This document shows positions 6,736 through 13,039 of a DNA stretch of 13,039 bases, piece after piece. This DNA is from JBAYJY01 sp041664945 (GTDB lineage: Bacteria > UBP15 > UBA6099). A model generated the notes under the pieces. It was not told the DNA's origin, did no database searches, and worked only from the letters and a program-made list of their open reading frames with translations. The position numbers and the translations under genes were made by a program. The stretch is from the NCBI GenBank assembly GCA_041664945.1, contig JBAYJY010000119.1, positions 1 to 13,039 on the forward strand, read 5' to 3'. Position 1 is the first letter of the stretch. Each line of letters opens with the position of its first letter.

Positions 6736-7875
6736 TTAGAATCTTAATGCAGCGATTTCAGTGAACGCGTTAATTATGTAATCGAGTTGCGTGTCTGAGA
6801 AACCATAAGTGGATATCTTGAACCATTTGGTCTGTCCGGGTTTCAGTCCGGCGATGCCTCGGTCTCCCAGTTCGGAACTGAGGTAGTAGCCGCGTTTGCG
6901 GTGGTTTTCGCCGATCTCGTGGAACAGTTGTGTTTCAAGCCGAATGAGATCGTGATGCTTAGGGCGCATGCCGATCTGCATAATGTCGCCGGGATTATCC
7001 GAAAGAGCTTCCATGGCAGCGGTAAAACGCTGTGCTTTTGCGACTTCCTCGTCCCAGCGCAATACGCGTTTTTTAACTTCCGGGAACGCGGCGATTAGCG
7101 ATACGATATTTGCGCCGCGCGCGGTGCAGCCGAGCAGTTCGATGTTTTTGTTCTGGTGTGTCGGCGACAGGCGGAAAAGACGGTCTGCCCACTCGCCGTT
7201 TGCTCCGATTATGCCGATCGGCCCGCATGCAGCGAAACTTTTGTGTCCGGAACAGACAATAAAGTCAATTCCCAGTTCGCGCGCGTTGATCGGCATGCGG
7301 CCTGATGAATACGCTGTGTTCAATACGATTGGAACGCCGGCGTCATGGCAAACTTTTGCTATCGCCGCGGCGTCCGTGAGGTTCCCGTAATTGCCGTCGA
7401 CATGCGTCAGTAGCGCAATCGCGGCCGGTTTTCCCGTTTCAGTTTTACATTGATCGAGCGTCAACGCGTAAGATTCCGGCGTTATTTCGTATTCGGGATA
7501 GCCGGAGTGATTTGTTTTTATGACGTTCAGGCCGGCGCGCTGCGCAGCCACATGCGTTGTGTAATGCGCGTTTCCGTCGACGACGACAGTATCGCCCGGT
7601 TGGGCGACGGAATGGAAAACGGCGAACTTGCCTTCGCGGGCTCCCATTGTCGTCGCTGCGCGATCGATGCCGAGAAAATCCGCGAGTTGCTTCACAAAGC
7701 CGCAAATATCCGGTTTTTCGATATCATGCAGAACGCCGTTACAGCGGTCGCACACCGAGTATCCGTCCGCAAAGCGGGTGACTGCTTTTCGCGTTTCCGC
7801 GGAAGTGCGGCCGGCAGTCTGCAGCGGATTAAGATTCAAAACAAGTTCGTCTATGATAACGCGGTCGAGACTCAT
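6736..7875 (-). CDS. pscS: O-phospho-L-seryl-tRNA:Cys-tRNA synthase (SepCysS)
   Basis: This PLP enzyme of 379 residues converts phosphoseryl-tRNA(Cys) to cysteinyl-tRNA(Cys) in the cytoplasm, the second step of the tRNA-dependent cysteine route. Family landmarks are NLNPLQTAGRTSAETRKAV (14-32), DGYSVCDRCNGVL (37-49), GAREGKFAVFH (78-88), VVVDGNAHYTTHVAAQRAG (97-115), and SGHKSFAACGPIG, where K212 is the PLP lysine. Three cysteines essential in archaeal enzymes are kept: C42, C45 and C250. Their spacing (3 and 205) equals that of C64, C67 and C272 as I recall them for Methanocaldococcus jannaschii. Length is normal and no motif is broken. The start overlaps the stop of the SepCysE-like gene as ATGA. 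SepCysS is typical of methanogens and related archaea and rare in bacteria. SepRS, which makes the substrate, is not in the window, so a role on another phosphoseryl substrate stays open. Confidence 0.95.
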   Translation of the reverse strand: MSLDRVIIDELVLNLNPLQTAGRTSAETRKAVTRFADGYSVCDRCNGVLHDIEKPDICGFVKQLADFLGIDRAATTMGAREGKFAVFHSVAQPGDTVVVDGNAHYTTHVAAQRAGLNVIKTNHSGYPEYEITPESYALTLDQCKTETGKPAAIALLTHVDGNYGNLTDAAAIAKVCHDAGVPIVLNTAYSSGRMPINARELGIDFIVCSGHKSFAACGPIGIIGANGEWADRLFRLSPTHQNKNIELLGCTARGANIVSLIAAFPEVKKRVLRWDEEVAKAQRFTAAMEALSDNPGDIMQIGMRPKHHDLIRLETQLFHEIGENHRKRGYYLSSELGDRGIAGLKPGQTKWFKISTYGFSDTQLDYIINAFTEIAALRF

Positions 7876-8072
7876 ATCGTAGCCTCTATCTTCTCGATAG
7901 CCTTGCGCGCTTTTTCGAGTTTCTTTTTTAGTTTTTCTTTTTCGGAGTCGGTAAGGTTCTGAAGAGGGGCTGACTGGCGCCAGATATCGCGAAGATCTTC
8001 CATAAGGTCGATAACCCGGAAAGTGTTTTCAACGCGAGTTCGGTTTCTATTTGCGACATCCGTTTCCATCAT
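7872..8072 (-). CDS. SepCysE-like small helical scaffold protein, truncated form
   Basis: This 66-residue protein is predicted to be almost entirely alpha-helical: one helix over about residues 13-33 (rich in E, D, R, with DLMEDLRDIW) and a highly charged second helix over about 40-66 (SEKEKLKKKLEKARKAIEKIE) that could form a coiled coil. It lies directly upstream of SepCysS with a 4-bp ATGA overlap and has its own strong ribosome binding site. SepCysE is a helical scaffold that joins SepRS and SepCysS in class I methanogens. Published surveys describe short forms lacking the C-terminal part, fused to or encoded next to SepCysS, and this gene fits that description in size, fold and position. 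The start could be either of two adjacent ATGs (8072 or 8069); the second gives a better spacing of seven bases. The assignment rests mostly on context, since the sequence is short. Confidence 0.65.
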   Translation of the reverse strand: MMETDVANRNRTRVENTFRVIDLMEDLRDIWRQSAPLQNLTDSEKEKLKKKLEKARKAIEKIEATI

Positions 8073-8076
8073 GAGA

Positions 8077-8082
8077 CTCCTT
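8077..8082 (-). promoter_or_regulatory. Ribosome binding site of the SepCysE-like gene
   Basis: AAGGAG on the minus strand lies four bases before the first ATG and seven before the second. It supports 8069 as the more efficient start and shows that the SepCysE-SepCysS unit begins here. Confidence 0.7.
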
Positions 8083-8105
8083 GCGGCGGCTTAGCCATCC
8101 GGCGG

Positions 8106-8127
8106 CCCCGTTGAATTTTCATCGGGG
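8106..8127. repeat. Inverted repeat 1 in the divergent intergenic region
   Basis: CCCCGTTGA and TCATCGGGG pair over nine positions with one T-T mismatch around a four-base loop (ATTT). It lies between the divergent units, 34 bases from the SepCysE-like start. It could be a leader hairpin on the minus-strand transcript or an operator. No T-tract of terminator quality follows on either strand. Confidence 0.5.
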
Positions 8128-8155
8128 TTGATTTAATATGTTTGAGCAATAACAC

Positions 8156-8174
8156 GTTCCGCATCACGCGGAAC
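8156..8174. repeat. Inverted repeat 2, perfect 7-bp arms, in the divergent intergenic region
   Basis: GTTCCGC and GCGGAAC flank a five-base spacer (ATCAC). On the plus strand ATTCTTTATT follows, a weak T-rich tail. On the minus strand the repeat would sit at the very 5' end of the SepCysE/S transcript if the promoter at 8186-8215 is right. A dimeric repressor site or an RNA hairpin are both possible. Confidence 0.55.
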
Positions 8175-8185
8175 ATTCTTTATTA

Positions 8186-8215
8186 ATTATTGCAAAAGTC
8201 TAAAGAGGTTTTCAA
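8186..8215 (-). promoter_or_regulatory. Possible sigma-70-type promoter of the SepCysE-SepCysS unit
   Basis: On the minus strand TTGAAA (8210-8215) is followed after 18 bases by AATAAT (8186-8191). Transcription would begin near 8180, leaving a leader of about 108 bases that holds both inverted repeats before the ribosome binding site. I found no comparably good promoter on the plus strand for the threonine synthase gene in this 191-bp region. Confidence 0.35.
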
Positions 8216-8253
8216 CCGCAGGAGAATAAAACGCGGCTGCGAGCCCGGAGACC

Positions 8254-8257
8254 GGAG
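8254..8257 (+). promoter_or_regulatory. Ribosome binding site of threonine synthase
   Basis: GGAG lies six bases before the ATG at 8264. CGGAG occurs twice in a row (8246-8250 and 8253-8257), and only the second is well placed. Confidence 0.6.
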
Positions 8258-8263
8258 AAATTT

Positions 8264-9652
8264 ATGAAATTCAAAGCATGGTTTCAGTGTATCGCCGGAT
8301 GCGACGGCAAGTATGAATTAGGCGAGATCATCTACAAATGTCCGAGTTGCGGCGATCTGCTTGAGGTGAAGCACGATATGAGCCTCCTGCGCCGGCGGAA
8401 GCCGGAGAAATGGGTTCAACTCTTCGATGACAGGTTCCGGCGCACCGAGTGGCCTTACGGCAGCGGCGTCTGGGGCAAGAAGGAGATGGTCAATCCGGAA
8501 ATTGACAACGAGAACATTGTCAGCCTGTTCGAGGGCGGGACGAATCTGTTCTGGGCGGAACGGCTCGGCCGCGAGCTTGGGATGTCCAACCTTTGGATCA
8601 AGCAGTGCGGAAACGATCACACGGGCAGCTTCAAGGATCTCGGAATGACCGTCCTTGTTTCGCAGGTCAAGCAGATGATCGCCGATGGAAAAAAGATTCC
8701 AGCCGTGGCATGCGCCTCGACAGGCGACACTTCAGCGGCTTTAGCGGCTTTCTGCGCCGCCGCAGGAATAAAGGCGATTGTTTTGCTGCCGCGCAATAAG
8801 GTATCCAACGCGCAACTCATTCAGCCGATCGCCAATAACGCGCTCACACTCGCAATCGACACAGATTTCGACGGCTGCATGAAGATAGTTCAGGAATTGA
8901 CCGCCAAGGAAAACATATACCTCGCGAATTCAATGAATTCCCTGCGCGTTGAAGGGCAGAAAACGGTCAGCGTGGAACTCATGCAGCAGTTCGACTGGGA
9001 AACGCCGGACGTCATTGTGATACCCGGCGGAAATCTCGGAAACGTTTCGGCGCTCGGCAAGGGATTCCTTGAAATGAAGGAAATGGGAATGATAGACAAA
9101 CTGCCGCAGATAGTCTGCGCGCAGGCCGAACGCGCGAATCCGTTGTATAACAGCTATAAAAAAGGGTTTAAGGAATTCAAGCCGGTAAAAGCGAAAAAAA
9201 CGCTGGCGAGCGCGATCCAGATCGGTAACCCCGTCAGCATAAACAAGGCGATTCGCACTCTGCGTAAGTTTAACGGGATAGTCGAGCAGGCGACTGAGAA
9301 TGAGCTTGCGAACGCGTCAGCGCGGGCTGATAGAACCGGATTGTTTACATGCCCGCACACCGGCGTGGCGCTTGCCACTCTCTTTAAATTGGTCGAACAG
9401 AAGCGGCTCGATCCGAAACTGCGCACTGTCGTCATTTCCACAGCGCACGGACTTAAATTCACAGATTTTAAGTTGAGATATCATGAAAGCGCCATTGAGG
9501 GCGTGCAGTCAAAATATGCCAATCTTCCGGTGCCGATTGACGCAAATTACAAAAAAGTGCGTGATGCGATATTCCGCGCGATCGACATGATGGGAAGCGA
9601 CTCCACAAAGCGGCAGTTCCCGAAAGGAAACGACAAGCATGGCAACTCGTAA
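8264..9652 (+). CDS. thrC: Threonine synthase, plant-like type with N-terminal zinc ribbon
   Basis: This 462-residue PLP enzyme converts O-phosphohomoserine to threonine and phosphate in the cytoplasm. The N-terminus has four cysteines (C9, C13, C26, C29) in FQCIAGCDGKYELGEIIYKC and following residues, a rubredoxin-like or zinc-ribbon element. Then come WPYGSGVWGKKE (63-74), NLFWAERLGRELGM (94-107), and HTGSFKDLGMTVLVSQV (119-135) with the PLP lysine K124. Further on are CASTGDTSAALAAFCAAAG, the phosphate loop PGGNLGNVSALGKG, and ICPHTGVAL-type (FTCPHTGVAL). Long identical stretches with plant threonine synthase, as I remember it, place this in the plant-like class rather than the short bacterial ThrC class. 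Plant enzymes are activated by S-adenosylmethionine; whether this one is cannot be told from the motifs. It overlaps the cystathionine gamma-synthase gene by 14 bp, so the two competing users of O-phosphohomoserine are made together. Confidence 0.95.
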   Translation: MKFKAWFQCIAGCDGKYELGEIIYKCPSCGDLLEVKHDMSLLRRRKPEKWVQLFDDRFRRTEWPYGSGVWGKKEMVNPEIDNENIVSLFEGGTNLFWAERLGRELGMSNLWIKQCGNDHTGSFKDLGMTVLVSQVKQMIADGKKIPAVACASTGDTSAALAAFCAAAGIKAIVLLPRNKVSNAQLIQPIANNALTLAIDTDFDGCMKIVQELTAKENIYLANSMNSLRVEGQKTVSVELMQQFDWETPDVIVIPGGNLGNVSALGKGFLEMKEMGMIDKLPQIVCAQAERANPLYNSYKKGFKEFKPVKAKKTLASAIQIGNPVSINKAIRTLRKFNGIVEQATENELANASARADRTGLFTCPHTGVALATLFKLVEQKRLDPKLRTVVISTAHGLKFTDFKLRYHESAIEGVQSKYANLPVPIDANYKKVRDAIFRAIDMMGSDSTKRQFPKGNDKHGNS

Positions 9653-10853
9653 AAAAACAGAAAAGAAAACGACAAAAATACCGGGGATATCCACCGTCTC
9701 TGTGCACGGGGGCGAGGAACGCTCAAAGTACGCCGATTCGGTGACGGTGCCTATCGTTCAAACCTCGACGTTCATCTTCAAGGATGAGAACGACATCAGC
9801 GAGTACACGTCAGGCCGCAAGAAAAGGTTCGAGTATGCGAGATACGGAAACCCGACGACCCGGACAGCGGAACTCAAGCTCGCCGCGCTCGAAGGAGCGG
9901 AGGAGGCTCTGCTATTCGACTGTGGAATGAGCGCTCTCACACGCGCGTTGCTCGCCGTGTTGTCGTCCGGCGACCACATGATAATCACCAGCGACGTTTA
10001 CAAAAAAACGATGCAGTTCGCGCTGAATGATCTTTCGCGATTCGGAATATCGACGAGCGTTGTGGCGCCTGACGTGGAGTCGATCGCATCGGCCTGCCGG
10101 CCTGAGACAAAGGTTATTTTCTCGGAATCGCCCACGAATCCGTACCTGCACGTTATTGACATAGCTGGCGTTGTAAAGGTAGCCAGGAAGGCCGGCGCGA
10201 TGGTTTTTATAGACAGCACGTTCGCGACCCCATACAACATGAAGCCGCTCGAATACGGCGTCGACCTCGTTATTCACAGCGCGACGAAATATTTCGCCGG
10301 TCATAACGACATGATGGCGGGCGTGGTTCTCGGCAATGCCGCTCTCGTCAACAAAATTAAATTGTTCCAGAAAACGACTGGCGGCTGTCTCGATTCGCAT
10401 TGCGCCTATCTGCTGATACGCGGTCTGAAAACGTTCGCGCTTCGCGTCAGGCAGCAGAACGAAACGGCGATGCTTGTTTCCACGCATCTTGAGAAACACC
10501 CGAAAATTAAACAGGTGTGGTATCCGGGACTGAAAAGTCATCCGGCGCATAAAATAGCTAAGAAGCAAATGAAGGGCTTCAGCGGATGCCTCAGCTTCGA
10601 GGTCGACGGTCCGCTGAAGGAAGTGCAGAAGTTCCTTCGCAATCTGAAGCTTGCGCAGATGGGTCCGAGCCTCGGAGGCACGGAAACGCTTATCACTCAT
10701 CCAGCGACGATCACTTATTACGACATGACTCGAAAACAGCGTTATGCGCTCGGCATCACCGATCAACTCGTCCGCCTCGCAGTCGGCGTCGAGGACGCTC
10801 AGGACATTATAGACGACCTCGATCAGGCGCTTGCGACTGTTAAATCGAAATAA
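9639..10853 (+). CDS. metB: Cystathionine gamma-synthase, Cys/Met metabolism PLP enzyme
   Basis: This protein of 404 residues belongs to the trans-sulfuration family. It most likely joins cysteine to an activated homoserine to give cystathionine for methionine synthesis. Motifs are RYGNPT at 68-73, ALEGAEEALLFDCGMSAL (83-100), SESPTNPYLHVIDI (162-175), and VIHSATKYFAGHND with the PLP lysine K217. GLKTFALRVRQQN and WYPGLKSHPAHKIAKKQM, then GPSLGGTETLITHPA, complete the fold. Several stretches closely match plant cystathionine gamma-synthase as I recall it, and the partner gene is threonine synthase; both suggest O-phosphohomoserine as substrate instead of the acyl-homoserine used by most bacteria. 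The N-terminus is lysine-rich (residues 4-13). Gamma-lyase or direct sulfhydrylase activity cannot be excluded by motif reading. The start is supported by AAAGGA about ten bases upstream. Confidence 0.92.
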   Translation: MATRKKTEKKTTKIPGISTVSVHGGEERSKYADSVTVPIVQTSTFIFKDENDISEYTSGRKKRFEYARYGNPTTRTAELKLAALEGAEEALLFDCGMSALTRALLAVLSSGDHMIITSDVYKKTMQFALNDLSRFGISTSVVAPDVESIASACRPETKVIFSESPTNPYLHVIDIAGVVKVARKAGAMVFIDSTFATPYNMKPLEYGVDLVIHSATKYFAGHNDMMAGVVLGNAALVNKIKLFQKTTGGCLDSHCAYLLIRGLKTFALRVRQQNETAMLVSTHLEKHPKIKQVWYPGLKSHPAHKIAKKQMKGFSGCLSFEVDGPLKEVQKFLRNLKLAQMGPSLGGTETLITHPATITYYDMTRKQRYALGITDQLVRLAVGVEDAQDIIDDLDQALATVKSK

Positions 10854-10873
10854 GTTATATCTCAAAACTAATT

Positions 10874-10906
10874 AAAAGGGGCGCTCCAAGGGGCGCTCCT
10901 TTTTTT
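10874..10906 (+). terminator. Strong intrinsic terminator after the threonine synthase-cystathionine synthase unit
   Basis: GGGGCGCTC pairs with GGGCGCTCC (nine pairs, two of them G-U) around a CAAG tetraloop, preceded by four A and followed by seven T. The stem is built from a direct repeat of GGGGCGCTCC that is nearly self-complementary through G-U pairing. It ends the transcript 20 to 50 bases after the stop codon. Confidence 0.92.
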
Positions 10907-10932
10907 GTTTTAGTTTCATTAACGTTTATAAT
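10905..10932 (+). promoter_or_regulatory. Promoter of the M16 peptidase gene
   Basis: TTGTTT (10905-10910) is separated by 16 bases from a perfect TATAAT (10927-10932). The -35 box begins inside the T-tract of the preceding terminator. The expected start near 10939 gives a leader of about 30 bases that contains the ribosome binding site TGGAGG at 10957-10962. Confidence 0.55.
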
Positions 10933-10970
10933 CATTTAAAATAATGTCTGTAGAAATGGAGGTTTTCGCT

Positions 10971-13039
10971 ATGCATGATAAGAATCTTAAAAAGTCCGGA
11001 AATTTGTTTTTTGCCGTCGCGTTAGTTTTTCTATTTTGCGCGTGCGCTTTTGCCGACACGTCGGATGTTAAGCTGATAACGCTCGACAACGGACTGACTG
11101 TAATTACGAAGGAAATACATACCGCGCCTGTGGTTAACCTTTCTGTTTGGTATCGTGTCGGTTCGCGAAACGAAACTACGGGAATTACCGGTATATCGCA
11201 CGAGCTTGAGCACATGGCCTTCAAAGGCACAAAGAAATATCCCGATCCCGGCATTACAGACCGCATGATCCGCGAGATAGGCGGCTCAGGGAACGCCGGA
11301 ACGAATGTCGATTACACGATCTATTATGAGACCGTTCCGGCCGGCAAACAAAATGTCGCAATAGACATAGAAGCCGACCGTATGAACGGAATGCTGCTGA
11401 GGCAGGAGGATTTCGCATCTGAGAAGACGGTTATCATGGAAGAACGGAAGATGAGGAATGAAGACAGCCCGACGGGGCTTTTCTGGGAGGAAATAAACGC
11501 GGCTGCGTTCAAAGTTCATCCTTACGGCTGGCCTATTATCGGATGGATGGCTGATATTGAATCAATGAATGCCGAAAAGATAAAAAATTATTATAAATCA
11601 CATTATGCGCCGAACAATGCTATCGTTGTCGTCGCCGGCGATTTTAACACTGAAGAAGTTGTCAAATATATCAAAAAGACTTTCGGGAAAATACCGCGAG
11701 GCGAAGAACCTCCGAAAATGACAGCGGTTGAACCTGAGCAAAAAGTTGAAAAACAGGTAGTGTTTCATAGCGATAAAACAAATCTTGCAGATGTTGTTTA
11801 TGCCTATCACGCGCCCTCGATCACTGGTGTGGACAGTCCGGCTCTTGAGGTAATCTCGGCGGTGATGAGCAGTGGACGGGAATCGCGGCTATATAAGGAT
11901 TTCGTTGAAACCGGACTTGCAGGTTCGGCGGATGCCACTCACGATACGAATCAGGACGCATATCTTTTCTACTTCGAAGTTGAAGCTCAGCCCGGAATTG
12001 ATCCGGCGGAGATTCAGAAGAAACTCGACGAGGAAATCGATAGATTGAAGAACGAGCCGGTTTCCGATTATGAATTGCAAAAAGCTCGCAACAGATTTGC
12101 GGCGAGCGAGACATTTTCCGACGAAAGCATAACGAACTACGGCAGGAAACTCGGCTGGTATCAGCTTACCGCCGGCGATTACAAATATCTGGACAAATAT
12201 CTTGAGTTGATTGGCAAAGTCACGGCTGTCGATGTGCAACGAGTCGCGAAGAAATATTTCGTGCCGTCAAATCGCACGGTTGGCATAATGATTCCTGAAG
12301 CGCCGAAAGCGGAGGGATCATCGGCGGTTCCCGGAAATAAAATATCGCCTCGCGCCGATTACGGACGGGTGGCGCCCAAAGCGCCTATTGGGAAAAGCGC
12401 GTCAGCTGGCGGCGGCTCTGAATTGCCGAAGATAGATTTTTCGTCACATGTTAAAAAGCGCATCATGCCGAACGGCCTAACCCTGATCGTGTACGAAAAT
12501 CCGGCTTTTCCGGTTGTCCATGCGCATGGAGTGATACGCGGAGCCGGAGCTTTCGGCGATCCGGATGACAAGCGCGGGCTGGCGCAGCTTGTTTCGCGCG
12601 CTGTGCGGCGCGGCACGAAAACGCGCACGAACGATGAAATAAACAAGGCGCTTGAGTTTGTCGGAGCCGACATGGAAATAAGTTGCGGGAACGAAACGGT
12701 TGTTTTCGACGGCCTATATCTGAAAAAAGATTTCGATATGGGGATAGGAATATTAGCTGATGTGCTGATGAATCCTGTGTTTCCCGCTGAAGGAGTCGAG
12801 GTGGAACGCGCGGTTGCGCTGTCCGATGTCGCGGCGCTTGAAAAGAACAACCGGCAACAGGCATGGCAGGCTTTTATCGACGTCGTTTATGCCGGGCACC
12901 CGTACAGCAACCCGGTTGCCGGAACAGCCGATGGGCTAAAAGCGGCGACTCTGGATGATCTGAAAATGTTCCACTCCGCCGCATACAGGCCAGACCGAAC
13001 GATTATGGTTTTTGCAGGCGACGCAACAGAAGACGAGGC
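10971..13039 (+). CDS. Secreted M16 (pitrilysin/insulinase) metallopeptidase, tandem domains, 3' end outside window
   Basis: The frame is open from the ATG at 10971 to the right edge (689 codons), so the gene is cut by the window. A Sec signal peptide covers residues 1-28 (AFA-D cleavage). The first M16 unit has the inverted zinc motif H77-E-L-E80-H81 within GISHELEHMAFKGT. Glutamates E151 and E158 follow with the spacing seen in pitrilysin, and GGSGNAGTNVDYT (104-116) precedes them. A flexible Ala/Gly/Pro-rich linker spans about 442-492. A second M16 unit starts near 495 with PNGLTLIVYENP; where the zinc motif belongs it reads Q539-L-V-S-R543, so this half is non-catalytic, as usual in tandem M16 proteins. 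Full-length relatives have about 850-950 residues. The protein is probably periplasmic. TGGAGG eight bases before the ATG and a new promoter after the terminator show that it is transcribed separately. Confidence 0.95.
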   Translation, partial: MHDKNLKKSGNLFFAVALVFLFCACAFADTSDVKLITLDNGLTVITKEIHTAPVVNLSVWYRVGSRNETTGITGISHELEHMAFKGTKKYPDPGITDRMIREIGGSGNAGTNVDYTIYYETVPAGKQNVAIDIEADRMNGMLLRQEDFASEKTVIMEERKMRNEDSPTGLFWEEINAAAFKVHPYGWPIIGWMADIESMNAEKIKNYYKSHYAPNNAIVVVAGDFNTEEVVKYIKKTFGKIPRGEEPPKMTAVEPEQKVEKQVVFHSDKTNLADVVYAYHAPSITGVDSPALEVISAVMSSGRESRLYKDFVETGLAGSADATHDTNQDAYLFYFEVEAQPGIDPAEIQKKLDEEIDRLKNEPVSDYELQKARNRFAASETFSDESITNYGRKLGWYQLTAGDYKYLDKYLELIGKVTAVDVQRVAKKYFVPSNRTVGIMIPEAPKAEGSSAVPGNKISPRADYGRVAPKAPIGKSASAGGGSELPKIDFSSHVKKRIMPNGLTLIVYENPAFPVVHAHGVIRGAGAFGDPDDKRGLAQLVSRAVRRGTKTRTNDEINKALEFVGADMEISCGNETVVFDGLYLKKDFDMGIGILADVLMNPVFPAEGVEVERAVALSDVAALEKNNRQQAWQAFIDVVYAGHPYSNPVAGTADGLKAATLDDLKMFHSAAYRPDRTIMVFAGDATEDE

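Noticed and set aside
7450..7962. 170-codon plus-strand frame opposite SepCysS and the SepCysE-like gene
   Set aside because: It is antisense to conserved SepCysS motifs, and its hydrophobic serine/phenylalanine-rich tail arises from reading lysine-rich codons backwards.
6736..8072. Archaeal origin of the whole contig, suggested by SepCysS
   Set aside because: The flanking genes (PBP transpeptidase, SpoIID/LytB, bacterial lipoboxes) and bacterial-type promoter, ribosome binding and terminator signals show a bacterial genome.
8156..8174. Rho-independent terminator at the perfect inverted repeat
   Set aside because: The tail on the plus strand is only moderately T-rich and no plus-strand gene ends here; on the minus strand no T-tract follows.
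8073..8263. SAM riboswitch or T-box leader ahead of the threonine synthase-cystathionine synthase unit
   Set aside because: No S-box core and no T-box sequence were found, and no leader peptide rich in threonine, isoleucine or methionine is present.
9912..10865. Long open frame (317 codons) on the minus strand, antisense to cystathionine gamma-synthase
   Set aside because: It mirrors the plus-strand gene, has an arginine-rich composition without motifs, and the plus-strand protein is a certain enzyme.

Overview
The window looks like a chromosomal segment of a bacterium, most likely an uncultivated diderm (Gram-negative type) lineage. Two predicted lipoproteins, a penicillin-binding transpeptidase, a SpoIID/LytB protein and an alpha-2-macroglobulin gene argue against an archaeal contig, even though one gene pair in the middle is best known from archaea. 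No transposase, phage gene, CRISPR array, tRNA or rRNA was seen. The phylum cannot be fixed from this stretch.

Left block, + strand, 1-4361. This is a very tight envelope operon: the 3' part of an alpha-2-macroglobulin gene (thioester motif at the left edge), a lipoprotein penicillin-binding transpeptidase without a glycosyltransferase domain, a SpoIID/LytB-type lytic transglycosylase and a gluzincin-like lipoprotein metallopeptidase. The genes overlap by 11, 4 and 4 bp. A solitary beta-class DNA methyltransferase (4415-5485) follows after 53 bp.

Middle block, - strand, 5488-8072. Reading leftward from 8072 there is a 66-residue helical protein resembling a truncated SepCysE, then Sep-tRNA:Cys-tRNA synthase (SepCysS), joined by an ATGA overlap. 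After 65 bp with a possible new promoter come a 70-residue cysteine-containing small protein and an overlapping gene for a secreted protein of about 325 residues with an HENDLE motif.

Right block, + strand, 8264-13039. Divergent from the SepCysE/SepCysS pair is a plant-like threonine synthase gene overlapping a cystathionine gamma-synthase gene by 14 bp. These two enzymes would share O-phosphohomoserine, and a strong intrinsic terminator closes the unit. A new promoter then starts a secreted tandem-domain M16 metallopeptidase that runs off the right edge.

The 191-bp divergent region (8073-8263) separates two transcription units that both concern sulfur and aspartate-family amino acids and holds two inverted repeats. 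The most notable proposal is that this bacterium makes cysteine from phosphoserine on tRNA and makes methionine and threonine from O-phosphohomoserine, so phosphate esters would serve as the activated intermediates throughout. The genes are visible; the pathway is inference, because SepRS, tRNA-Cys and homoserine kinase are not in the window.
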